Source of the DNA: Obelidium mucronatum
Lineage: Eukaryota; Chytridiomycota; Chytridiomycetes; Chytridiales; Chytriomycetaceae
Reading direction: 5' to 3'
Assembly: GCA_025765595.1 (NCBI GenBank)
Contig: JAIVFH010000037.1
Span: forward strand, 124,001 to 188,000
DNA: 64,000 bases
Below the pieces are notes generated by a model. The model saw only the letters and a list, made by a program, of their open reading frames with translations. It was not told the origin of the DNA and did not search any database. This document shows, one piece after another, positions 42,868 to 52,966 of the stretch (position 1 is the first letter of the stretch; the number at the start of each line of letters is the position of its first letter). The position numbers and the translations under genes are program-made.

Positions 42868-44579
42868 TTAGCATCCCTGGTACCAGACAGACCATTTGTA
42901 TGGAGTGACTCCCAAGCAAGCATACATGGTTCCACCAACGCATTGGGAGGAGCCAAAGACAGCACAAGGCTGACCGAGAGGTCCAGAAGAGCTAGCAGTT
43001 GTAGTTGAAGTGGTAGAGGCTTTGGTGGTCGTAGTAGTAGTTGTGGTAGTCTTCGACGAAGTTACAGGAATAGTGGTCGTGGTAGTAGTAGTCGTACTCT
43101 TTGATGGTGGGGTAGCAGTGGTAGCTGTTGTAGTGGTAGGTGGAATTGTGGTGGTCGTTGTAGTGGTCGTTGTTGTAGATTTGGTCGTAACAGACCCACA
43201 TGGTCCTGACAGTCTCCATGGGTCACCCTTTCCCGGAATATTGCTTGGATCGGCATACCAGGCAGCAATGTAATTGACATTCTCGTAGCTGACTTTTGCG
43301 CCTCCGGTGTAAGGGGCCGCTGAGCTCCAAGCTGGGAAGCATCCGGATCCAGGGGTGGTGGAAGGGGCCGCGGTTGTGGTGGTGGTGGTAGTGGTTGTTG
43401 CTTTCGTTGAAATTGATGTTGCGCTTGTGATTGGGCGAGTGGTAGTAGTGGTTGTGGTGGTAGTTGTGGCAGAAGAATCAGCAGGTGGCGCACGGATGTT
43501 AATGGTGTGACCATAACAGTTAATGCTGATGGGGAAAGTGAAATCAAGGTTAACGTCCACATTGTTGGCCCCAACTTGGTTATGAGAGTTCAACGTGTTG
43601 TTTTTCGGATCCACCAAGTGTTGCCACATCATTCCACGGTCCGTTTGGAAACCATCAATATCTTCGACAGTTTTCAAACGGTTGACCCAACGTTCTTGAA
43701 GTGCCAACAGCCATTTGATTTCTGCTGGGCCTCCACTTTCAGCTGCAGTTGGGGGTGCAACTTTCACTTCTTGTAAAAGGGTTGAAAGCCCAACTGTTCC
43801 AGCATTTAAACCGATATCGTAGAGTTGTCCCTTAGAAATTGGGAGACTCAAGTGGAATTGTCTTGAGTAGTCCATAGCAGTTTTCCAGTAAGAGCTGTCA
43901 GAATTACCCAGCAAAGTGTCCCAAGCTGCTCGGACATAGTTTGGATTGACGAGACCTTCGCCCTTGGGTCCACCACCTTGCTCCAAGACCAAGTAAGGCA
44001 ATCCGAGAAGGCCTGTAAGTTTGCCGGATTGCGCTGCGGACAATGCTTGGACGTCTGGAAGGTACTTGACCAACGGGTTGCACGGCTCGTACTTCTGAAG
44101 GTTGGCCAAAAAGATGGGAAAGTCGCCAGTTCCAGAACAGAAACCAACAATATTTGTAGTGTACCCACGACCGTCTCCAATATTTTGAATGTATGGGTAA
44201 GCCTTTTCAAGAAATGGCATGATCAGACTTTCGAAGCCCCACTTGAACAGTCCCACACTTGACTTACATGGAACCAAGGAACAACTCCATCAAGACTCGA
44301 TTCAGAGTTCTCAATCGCCCATACCATACTCAAGATACCATAGACCTGCGCTTTGGTCAACTTTGTTGATCCATATCCATGATCAAGGGCATCATATGGA
44401 AACGAGAAAACGTTGAGTGGAGCCCACGTAGAAGTGTTCACTGGCAATGCAGGGTTGGGGCATCCAGCTGGGGGCCAGTTGGTGTTCATGCTGGGAGTGG
44501 CGACTTCTCCGCATCCAATGAACTTTTCCCAACCAGCATCTCCAATAACGCCGTTGTATTGCTGTCCTGCGCAAGTCAT
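42868..44579 (-). CDS. Clan GH-I (GH46/GH80-type) chitosanase with CBM5/12 and Cys-rich C-terminal module
   Basis: Two visible exons, 44579-44268 and 44241-42868, joined in phase across a short intron (GTAAGT to TTCAAG). The catalytic region contains LTKAQVYGILSMVWAIENS (candidate acid Glu in I-E-N-S) and IQNIGDGRGYTTNIVGFCSG (candidate Asp in GDGRGYT), the hallmark of GH46-type chitosanases, which cut chitosan inside the chain. After it come a poly-Thr linker, a CBM5/12-type chitin-binding module (CFPAWSSAAPYTGGAKVSYE to WRLSGPC), a second poly-Thr linker, and a small Cys-rich module (CAVFGSSQCVGGTMYACLG). No signal peptide follows the ATG at 44577-44579; an acceptor-like AG lies just upstream, so the secretion signal is probably on an unseen first exon. 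This type is best known from bacteria and algal viruses, and transfer is possible. Confidence 0.82.
43005..43480. repeat. Low-complexity poly-Thr coding repeats in chitosanase linkers
   Basis: Two blocks (about 43005-43185 and 43370-43480) of ACY/ACW codons encode runs of Thr between the catalytic and binding modules. On the opposite strand they create a long spurious poly-Val frame. Such linkers are usually O-glycosylated and vary in length between strains. Confidence 0.8.
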
Positions 44580-44640
44580 AGTACTGAGTTTTGGGGCGAA
44601 GATCTATTGAAGTCTGATCAACTGTTTTGGACGGCTTTTA

Positions 44641-44770
44641 ACAGGGGGGGGGGACAAGGGGGGTGTAAGTAGCAAAATTAGCAACTTCTCTCCCAGAGAA
44701 AAAATCCCTGCCTGCAGAGGCGCATGGCCTCCCAAGCCCGTGTCCCCCCCCCCTGGGCTTTTAAAGGATT
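44641..44770. promoter_or_regulatory. G-run/C-run inverted repeat upstream of the chitosanase
   Basis: On the plus strand AACAGGGGGGGGGGACAAGG (about 44640-44660) is matched about 85 bp further on by its near-complement, CCGTGTCCCCCCCCCCTGGG (about 44738-44758). Both arms also have TTTTAA-type flanks. The arms can pair as a cruciform; each G-run could also form a quadruplex. It lies 60-180 bp upstream of the visible chitosanase ATG, a plausible promoter position. Function is speculation. Confidence 0.55.
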
Positions 44771-44956
44771 CATTTGGGTGGGCACATGACATCTCGTGAC
44801 CTGTCACGCGTACCCCTTCTTCACCCCTGCCGCTTTCTTTCTGGTTTCTTCCACCACGAACCAAGCATTTTGATAGCAACAATGATCGCTTCGACACTCA
44901 TAACTTCTATGGGCATCTTTCTAAACTCTATTCTCTATCAGTAGAAACAAAAACTC

Positions 44957-46553
44957 TCAAGTCTGTCTTGGCTCCACGCCACTCCCTGCACCAACCCCAC
45001 TTTGCAATAAACTTCTACGCCAGCTGGTTGTTGTAACAGCGGTAGGTCCAGATACAACAGGAGATGTTCTGACAAGTTGACGCAACTGTGTCTCAAATCG
45101 GTGGAACGGATCATAACTCGATTCTGCAGGACGACACAGAACCCACAATAGATTTTGCTTCCAACCGCCTTGATCAAATGGATTCCCACGAGCACGCCTC
45201 CTCCCGCGCGGTCGTCCCTCATTTTCTGTGTTCCGAAAGTCGTATTCTTCACCTTGATACTTTCTCCGAATCTATTTGAACCGAACGTAAGAAAAAGACT
45301 TGTAAAACCAAGGAAAACAGACACTCACATCTTCATGCGTCGTTACATTTGCAGCTGAAATCATGACATGATACACAACCATGCCTCCCAACGCTAACGC
45401 AAACATTCCTGTCATGACAATCAGAATCGGTAAAACGGGATTCAATTCCAAAGCCGCCACTGTTGCTGACGCTTCGGCTACACTTCCACTGCGAGTTAAT
45501 TCTTGGGAAACAAGAACAAGTTCAATGACACTGGAACTGCAAACGAATGCGGAAAGAAGCGATGTTGTAAGAATAAAGTTGATGAAGTGGCGGTAGTTGT
45601 GTTTCCCAATGCAAGTTCCTGTCCATGGGCAATGATGGTCTGATAATGTATGCGTTTTTTGTTAATATGAAGAAAAGCATCGTTGGCCAAGTGGGAGAGT
45701 AAATACCGTGATTCTCCACACATCGATTACAAGCCCTGCAATGCGAAGATCTGGGAGGTCTCCAAATTTGGCACGTATAGCAGTATTTAATTTGTACGGG
45801 GATATCTTTGACATATACGGTGATTGAGTCCTGGTAGATTGGTCGCGTTACTGGTTCACTGGATTCAACGTTGATGAATGGATAGTTGGATGGTAAATCA
45901 GAAGACGTATTTTCATTCATATTATCTTGTATTCCGCTTTTTGATGCAGCTGTAGCAGAGGTCGTGGGTTGATTCATAGCTGATGACTCCGGCAACACAT
46001 CAATCTAAAATCACAAACGCACGCATAGGTAATTTCAGCATCGGGCCACAATGAATCATTATTGCACGTACGATAGTATTCACATCCTGCAGAGGCTGTT
46101 GAACCGATGTTTCGGTGGAAGTCGCCATGGGAACCAAATTCAGCGGAAGATAGCCAGGATCAGTCAGAGAAGTCTTGAACAAATGAACAAGCGAAGCGAG
46201 CCAAAGCCAGGCAAACACAGGGACAAACGCAATAGATGTTCGGGAAACAAGTTGTGGCAATCTAGCAGGGCTCACAGGTCAACTAGGGGTTGCTGCCTTA
46301 TCAACTCAACTTACGCATAGACGGCAAACAACGAAGACAGGCCAGAGATGAGAACAATCGCCACTGCAAATACACCACAGTCTTTCCGCAGCAGGAACCA
46401 CTTTACACCACTGAAGACTGAGTTTGCAGGGGATGAGGATTTGGTCCTAAGCGGAACCAGCGGCGGTGGGTCATTCGCTACGAGATGTTCGGTCGACGAA
46501 GACGAGAGGTCGATTGTGCTGTGCGTGGACCGATTTGTGAGCGTGTGAGACAT
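44957..46553 (-). CDS. DHHC palmitoyltransferase
   Basis: ATG 46551-46553 ([16 protein letters not shown]), stop TGA 44957-44959, about five exons. Four transmembrane helices are visible, two before and two after the Cys-rich domain ([43 protein letters not shown] onward and [19 protein letters not shown]). A DPG motif ([10 protein letters not shown]) follows helix 2. The cysteine-rich domain reads [20 protein letters not shown], then CNRCVENHG, an intron, and [19 protein letters not shown], so the catalytic DHHC Cys is present. These enzymes attach palmitate to cysteines of membrane-associated proteins, usually in the Golgi or ER. The domain order and long N-terminus resemble Erf2-type enzymes, but subfamily is not certain. 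Confidence 0.9.
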
Positions 46554-46581
46554 TTGAAACAAGAAACAGTATTTAATGTGA

Positions 46582-49037
46582 TTAATCATCGTCAGAGTCG
46601 CTAGAATTTCGTTTGCGTTTGGAACTGCTTCCTCCATCTTCTTTTCCGCTTTCCTTGTTCTCTCCATCTTGATCCTCCTCCTCGTCATCGTCATCAGATT
46701 CATCATCCGAATCCAACATACCCATCTTGAGCTTATCTTTCCAGGCATGTGCCATCTCAAACAACTTCAAGTTGGGTCGTTCAGTCTCATCATCAGGGAA
46801 CAAGTAGTCATTGTACTCTTCCCATACTCCACTCTCGGCCCCACTTCCGTCCTCCAACAACACCTTTCTTCGTTTCTTGACCAAACGAGGAACTTTTCCT
46901 TCCACGTTCTTTAAGCCGTCTGCGTCTCCAAATGATTTCTCAAATTCACGCCATGTTTCAACGAGGAAGGCACGGTCTGCTTTTTCGCCCTTCTTGCGTA
47001 ATGTGTCGTAACCGCGAGTAAAGACGCGACGGACTGCATCAAGACGATCGGATGGCTCTTCAGCCAGTTCTCAAAGTTTCCATACTCAAATCGGGCGTAT
47101 GCAATCCAGACCTTACAAAAAAAAATTGGGGTTTGTTAGAGATCATGATTAAAACTTCTGGCGGCTTAGTACCTTGACATGCTCTGATCGTTTTAAAAGC
47201 CTTTCATAAAGAGCTCTGGCTTTTTCGTACTCTTCTTCCTCAACTTCTACGTCAATGTACGCCTTCCACAGAATCTCGGGCATCTCCAACTCTTCTTGAC
47301 CAATTGCAATTTCAAAAATACCGCGGCATCGATCCATATCTCCAACGCTTCGTCTCTACATTGGCGAAACGGACCCAGGCAGCGCTGTTTCCAGCGTTCC
47401 ATGACAGGTATTTTTCGTAAAGCGTCCGTACCCGATCCACTTCCTGCAGCCGAAGTTCCAGATCAATGTATCCTCTAAAAAGACGGTCTTTGGGGCACAT
47501 TCCGATGCTGGTTCCGAGAGCTTTTCGGAATCCCGGGATATCGTCTTGGCGAATTAGGAACTTTGCGTAATTGAGCCAGACTTTGGCAAATGTGAATGTC
47601 TTGTGAGGAATGATATTGAGGCATTGAGTATAGATTTGCTTCGCCCGGTCAATGTCCTGTCAAAGTGGGGAGTCAAGTCGAATTCAAAGATTAGAAAGTT
47701 GGCGCAGAACATACCTTTGCAACCTTCTCTTCCCAGACGGCATAAAACAGCCATAAATAAATATACCTCCTCCAAAACCGCTTTTCCTTAATCAACGGAA
47801 CTTCAGCAATGGCTCGTTCGTAGCAGTCGCGGATTTTTTCGTAGTCACCCGCGCTCTCCTCCAATCGAGTGTAATCAAACCAAACGTCATAATCTTTGGA
47901 GTTTGCAGCAACTTCTTCTTCATACTTGACTCGCCGTTTCGTGACAATGACATCCTCAATTCCTTCTCTCCCACCATGCTGTTTCTCAAATTGAGAGTAA
48001 ACGTTGTGCAAGTTTTCGGCTTTGCTTTTGGGCAGCTTCGAGAGAGCATATTTGTAAATGGCGCGGGCTCGCTCGAGTTCTTTGAGACGAGTTTCGAACT
48101 TTGCAAATGAAATGTACACGTTCTGGTCCACAAATTCTTCACCGAGAGTTTCAATGCACTTTTCGTAGATTTCACGGGCAAAGTCTGCATAAGTTTTGTT
48201 CAGTGGCATTCCCAAGGTGCCTCCCCGATTTAAAGTCACTGCTACTTACCCGTTCTTCCAATAGATTCCTCAAACTTGGCCCATTTGAGCCAGTTTTTGG
48301 GTTGTGGGTGACATCCAATGAATCTCTGAAAAACAGCACGAGCTCTGGCATTTTCGGAATATCTCTTCTCCAGCTTGATATAAGCCAACCATGCATCTTC
48401 AGAAGGCTCCCACGACATCCAACGTTCAAACACTTGTCGACAGCCGGCAACATTGTCAATTACTTCTTCCATATAAGTGTACTTGTACCAGAACAGGTCA
48501 ACACGAGGAAGAATAGCAACGGCACGATCAAAAATATTTCTGGCTGTATTTGATTTTTGTTTAGCAGTGGTGGTGGCAGTCGTAGTTGGGGGGATGTGAG
48601 GGAACTGCGGAAGACTACTGACCCATGTTGACGTTCTTGTGCTTCATTTCCATTTCAGCGTACTTGATCCACAGCGACTGGTTTCGATGCTCGACATCAA
48701 GCGAGCGCTCAAAGACGGAGCGGGCACTGTGGGCAGTGTTTAGACCTCTCCTGAACAACAGCGCTCAGACCCACCGCTCGATCTCCTGCTGGCTCTCTTC
48801 CCACTGCGCATACTTGAGCCACGTGCCGATGTGGTTTCTGTTCTTTCTGATTGCGTCCTCGAAGCCCTTGCGCTTCTTCTGGCGGTAGTCGTTGAGCTCC
48901 TCCAAGTCGGCAATCTTCTGCTTCGGCGCCACGTGCGGCGTCTCGGAGCTGCGCTCTTGCGCCTCGCGGAGCAGCTGCTCGGCGGTGATTTGGACGAGCG
49001 ACGCGTTTTTGTTTTTGACTTTCGACGTGCGCTGCAT
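46582..49037 (-). CDS. CLF1: Crooked-neck/CLF1 splicing factor (HAT repeats)
   Basis: The start ATG (49035-49037) begins [20 protein letters not shown], as in other crooked-neck proteins, followed by [12 protein letters not shown] and [23 protein letters not shown] repeats run through the protein: [30 protein letters not shown], [93 protein letters not shown] and [20 protein letters not shown]. The last exon ends in an acidic/Ser tail (SSDSDDD, stop 46582-46584). Crooked neck is a scaffold of the NineTeen/Prp19-associated spliceosome core. About seven introns. The first exon is GC-rich. Directly upstream on the opposite strand lies the LtrA relic, so the promoter must overlap it. Confidence 0.93.
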
Positions 49038-49040
49038 TGA

Positions 49041-49162
49041 ATTTTTGTTGTTTTTGTTTCTTTTTAGTCGGAGTTAATGCATTCGCTGCTTCTTTCTCTT
49101 CCTGTGTATCTCGTGGAAGAGATTTGGGACGAATCATCTTTGGTTATTACCTTTTCCTTTGG
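49041..49162 (+). pseudogene. Relic exon of an LtrA-like gene
   Basis: Plus-strand reading gives LVGVNAFAASFSSCVSRGRD and LGRIIFGYYLFLW, then GTAAGT. The intact LtrA gene 250 bp downstream reads VVGVNSIAVAFAASLSRGDN, LGHVVFGYFTGTFGLW, also followed at the same Trp by a donor. Both the order and the position of the splice donor match. No other part of the protein is present on either side, so this looks like the remains of a tandem duplicate. It occupies the 5' side of CLF1, starting within a few bases of that gene's start codon. Confidence 0.65.
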
Positions 49163-49303
49163 GTAAGTTTCATCGTGGATTGGCCTTTGAAGTCATATCC
49201 GACTATTTCGGCTCTTGCTTCGAAGTGGTTGAAATAAACCTTCTGGAAGACAGATAAGAATACTCTTGGCACCACAGCAAATCGATTTCAAATCGACGTT
49301 AAA

Positions 49304-50798
49304 ATGTCACTCTTTCGCCGCAAGACTCCAACGTCTTCTGAAGCGGCTCCAGCAGCCGCAAATAAGCCGGGCAGTGGTGTCAAGTTTGATGTTCCCGCTG
49401 TTCATTCTCCAATGAAAGCGAGGGACAGACACGAGCAACACCGTACAGCTACTCCGCTTGAGCTTCTGTTTGATCTCTGTATTGTTGTCGGTGTCAACTC
49501 GATTGCTGTTGCATTTGCGGCTAGTTTGTCTCGTGGGGATAACCTTGGTCATGTTGTGTTCGGTTATTTCACAGGAACCTTTGGGCTATGGTACATATAG
49601 GTTGACCAGCTCCTTGTAACTGATCTAACCGGATCACCCGCAATCTGTTTCCAATATCAGGTTTTCCTGGCTTGCCTACGTCTGGTTTGCGTCTGGCTTC
49701 GGGACCGATGACGCCTTGTTTCGATTGGGAACTCTTGGTCAAATGGTTGGCGTCTTGGTGATTGCAAACGGAATCCCAAGCGTCTTCAACAGCAAATACT
49801 ACGCTACAAAAGACTTTACAGAAGTTATTTATGGATTCATTATCGCCAGAGTGTTTTATGTTGTCTTGTTTCGCTTGCGGGCTGCATACCAAGACCCAAC
49901 GCATCGGAAATCCAATTTGAAGCATGCCGCGTTTACGCTCCTCTTGCAAGTCTTGTGGGTTTCAATCATGTATTTTCCACAGGGTACGGCTTGGACGATT
50001 GCAACTCTGGCTGTTATGGGAAGTTTGGAGTTTCTCTTGCCTTTCTTGGCAGAAAGTGGAAACGAAAAACCCACGCCATTCCATCCTCATCACATTGCCG
50101 AGCGATATGCGTTACTTACGATTATTATTTTTGGCGAAGGAATACTTGCCATCTCCATCGCCACAAAACTGGCCTTGAAAGGGGAAGGGTTAAATACTGA
50201 GCTTATCAAGGTTGGGCTGGGAGGACTCGTTATTCTCTTTGTCCTTTGGTGGATGTACTTTCTTGCACCCTTCGGCGCCCTTTTACATCACCGCCCTCAA
50301 GCCAGCTTTATTTGGGGATACACTCACTTTTTCATTCATGCTTCTTTGGTTCTTGTCGCTTCTTCATTGGGTTTTGCCGCTGAAATTTCTGGACACTTTT
50401 CAAGCCCCCACGAACGACGCGCCTCTTCCTCCTCGGATACCGCCAGCACTGGCCCCGCGCAAAGTACTCTGGAATCTCAAGCCATGATATTAACTGCCGT
50501 TGGTATCTCCTTGTACCTCATTTCCTTGAACTTGCTTACGTCATTCCTCATGGGTTTCCGTTTGGGATACTTTTTGACAAAAGTATTTGTTTCCGTGTCG
50601 TGTTTATTGATTGCTATTTTTCTTACGGGACATGTCACGGTGGGAGAAACGTTGCTGGTTATGTGTGTCCCTGTCTTGATTCAGCTGGTTCTCACGTTGG
50701 TTGGATCCGGTCAAAATGAGTTTACAGATGAGGCGGTTGTAAAGGATGACAGTGATTCTGTTCTTGGCGAAAGTGATGACTTTGTAGCGGCAGTTTAA
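49304..50798 (+). CDS. LtrA-family (low-temperature-requirement A) membrane protein
   Basis: Two exons, 49304-49590 and 49661-50798, joined in phase at W (TG|G). After a polar N-terminus the family signature begins: RTATPLELLFDLCIVVGVNS. Then come about ten transmembrane helices, with FSWLAYVWFASGFGTDD, FIIARVFYVVLFRLRAAYQ, the HIAERYALLTIIIFGEGILA motif (conserved E-R and F-G-E), VLWWMYFLAPFGALLHHRP and WGYTHFFIHASLVLVASS. LtrA was named from Listeria cold growth; its biochemical role is unclear, and members occur in bacteria and many fungi. The C-terminus is acidic (DDSDSVLGESDDF). A partial second copy precedes it. Confidence 0.9.
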
Positions 50799-50857
50799 AT
50801 GCGGGTGGGAAAAGTTTGTCGAATTGTTAGCTGCAACATGGACAGACGTTTTTATAT

Positions 50858-50995
50858 TCAATCTACAACAATTACACACATTTCAAATTGCTCCATCCAC
50901 TCATTCACTGCATCTGTGTTCAACTTACATCCACCAAGACGCAATGTTTGCAGATGCCGCAAAGAATATAGAACATTCGGGAAGTGTCAGAGAAT
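50858..50995 (-). pseudogene. Possible LRR fragment
   Basis: A short minus-strand stretch reads SLRHLQTLRLGGCKLN and then TDAVNEWMEQFEM before TGA at 50858-50860. That is one convincing LRR unit with no start codon and no neighbours in frame. It lies between LtrA and the larger LRR gene and may be debris of the same family or a distant 3' exon. From 51000 to 51277 I see nothing else. Confidence 0.35.
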
Positions 50996-51277
50996 CTGCG
51001 TAGGGTCACAGGTGCGTGTAGCACTCATTTCGTAGCGAGAATAATTCTTCTTTACTAACACTGCGATGTCCTGTATTTATAGGGCATTGCCTCATATCTG
51101 AAACACCCCCGTGTTTCAGTTCGCAAGCAGATACTCTCTAAACTACGACACCTCTAATATATGTGTATTGTATTTATTAGAATAAATTATTCTATTACCC
51201 TTTTACTTAATCAATCTCCAGCTACATGCGCGACCCAGCGCTATGGCTCTCTTCCAATGTTGTACGCTCCGCATTCT

Positions 51278-52912
51278 CTACAGACTGCGACCGCATACAC
51301 ATTGGCGATTGAACGTAAATACGTAATATAATGTATTAAATAAACCAATTATACATTTATTCAGTGTTAAAACAATTAAATGACAATTCGATGTTGATTC
51401 ATCGAACACAGGTTCTGGACCAGCCAGATACTCTGTCAGGAAGCTCCCCTTGAATAGCGACGGATTATCCGTGAAATCCAGCTCCCGAAGTGTTGCAAGC
51501 TTTCCAAATGTTTTTGGTAAAGGACCAACTAGGGATACTCTCGCCAAATTCAAAAACTGGAGCCGAATTAACTTGCAGATTGAAGAAGGTATTTTCCCAG
51601 AAATCTTGGTGTTGTCTGACAGATCCAACTTTCTCAGATTGGCCAGGTCAAAAACGGCTTTTGGGAAAGGACCTGATAATTGGCATCCTTGTAGAGAAAG
51701 ATTTTGAAGATTCAGGAACGCAGCAGCAAGGCTTGTCTGGAAGGTGCCATTTAGAAGTGATGGCGAATGTGAAAGGTTCAACACTTGAAGTGTTGGTGTA
51801 GCTTCAACCAGAAGAGGCCCGCTGAAAGAAGTCTGACTTAAGTCGAGCTTCTCTAAACATGACTGATTCCAAATCGAGCTTGGTATTTGACCAATTAGTC
51901 CTCAGTTGTTGGACAAATTGATTTCAACAACCCTTTCCAGGTTTGCCAAGGCGACTGGAAACTGCCCGGTCAGTCCACAACCACTTAACATCAGGCTCTG
52001 CATGTTGAGTCTAGTTAACGCATTGAATTTTTCCGGAAATCCGTTTTTGAATATGGAATGGCTTTTGGAAACATCCAAATTACAAAGAGCGGAAAGGCAA
52101 TCAAATGGGACCGGTCCTTCAACGTTTATGCAAACCATCCACAACTTCTCGAGGCGTACCAAATTGCTGAAAGAAGCAGGTATAGTTCCAGAAAGCCCAG
52201 AATTGTCCGAAAGAGCCAGAACTTTGAGATTTACCAGACATCCAATTTCACTTGGAATTTCACCTTCCAGGCAGTTACTTGACAAATGCAGCTCCACCAA
52301 TCCCACGAGTTTTCCAATACATGCTGGAATTGGCCCCGTGAACGCGTTATGGTGAAGGTCCAGTATCGTGATTTTTTCAAAATCAATTATTGATCTGGTC
52401 CCAAATTTGGGAATATCTCCAATAAACCCAGCGCCGTTCACTGAAACTTCTCTCTTTCCATCCAACAGGTAAATTGGCATGGGCACATTTATATAAAGCT
52501 CATTTCCGTTGAAAATACCCGTGTATTGACTGACATTCCATTTAACTGTTGTGAAGCAGCAACTCCACCATCCAAACCGGTTAACACCCTCTCCCTTGTA
52601 TATTTTTCTTCCACTCGCGTCCAACGTCCACCAAGTTGTAAAGTATGCGAGTTGGTAAGCTCTTGGAGCGCGCATGTAAAATATGTCTTGCTGAGATGGA
52701 GATCGCGAAATTGTTGTTTTCGAATGCCTTGGTTTCAATGTGTACATCAGGTTGGTTCGAGCAAAGCGATCGCTCTCAATCAGCTTGTTGATCATCATGA
52801 GAAACCAAGAAGAAAGACGGCGAAGGCCAATTAGCTGCTTGAGTTGAATGCGGTTGGCCCAATTCTCGGTTAGCTCAGGAGGAAGCGTCGTGATTGATGG
52901 CGTGCCCATCAT
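51278..52912 (-). pseudogene. F-box-like/LRR gene interrupted by in-frame TGA
   Basis: ATG 52910-52912 begins MMGTPSITTLPPELTENWAN with an F-box-like helix pair (LIGLRRLSSWFLMMINKLI), a ~100-residue spacer, then plant-type LRRs. Examples are LDLHHNAFTGPIPACIGKLV, LSSNCLEGEIPSEIGCL, LSDNSGLSGTIPASFSNL. At 51902-51904 the frame has TGA within a repeat (INLSNN * GLIGQIPSSIW); by comparison with SDNSGLSG the TGA occupies the place of a Ser-like residue. The same frame stays open for some 200 codons with more repeats (LDLSQTSFSGPLL, LQGCQLSGPFPKAVFDL, LDLSDNTKISGKIPSSI) and stops at 51278. No plausible intron removes only the TGA. Relative of the gene at 1-822. Either recently inactivated or read through. 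Confidence 0.75.
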
Positions 52913-52966
52913 CGGTAAATTATACTTTCGATAATGCTTCTTTCTGGTTGAATCAATAAATAGGCT

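Noticed and set aside
43010..43273. Plus-strand poly-Val ORF
   Set aside because: Antisense of the poly-Thr linkers of the chitosanase; no independent coding evidence.
48709..49137. Minus-strand ORF starting MIRPKSLPRDTQEEKEA upstream of CLF1
   Set aside because: It overlaps the CLF1 first exon in another frame and is antisense to the LtrA relic; CLF1 starts at 49037 by homology.
10735..52912. TGA recoded as a sense codon in this organism
   Set aside because: Well-supported genes here end in TGA (MATE-3, cupin, DHHC transferase, CobS-like, F-box-like gene) with no homologous sequence beyond, so TGA is a normal stop; the internal TGAs are better explained as lesions.
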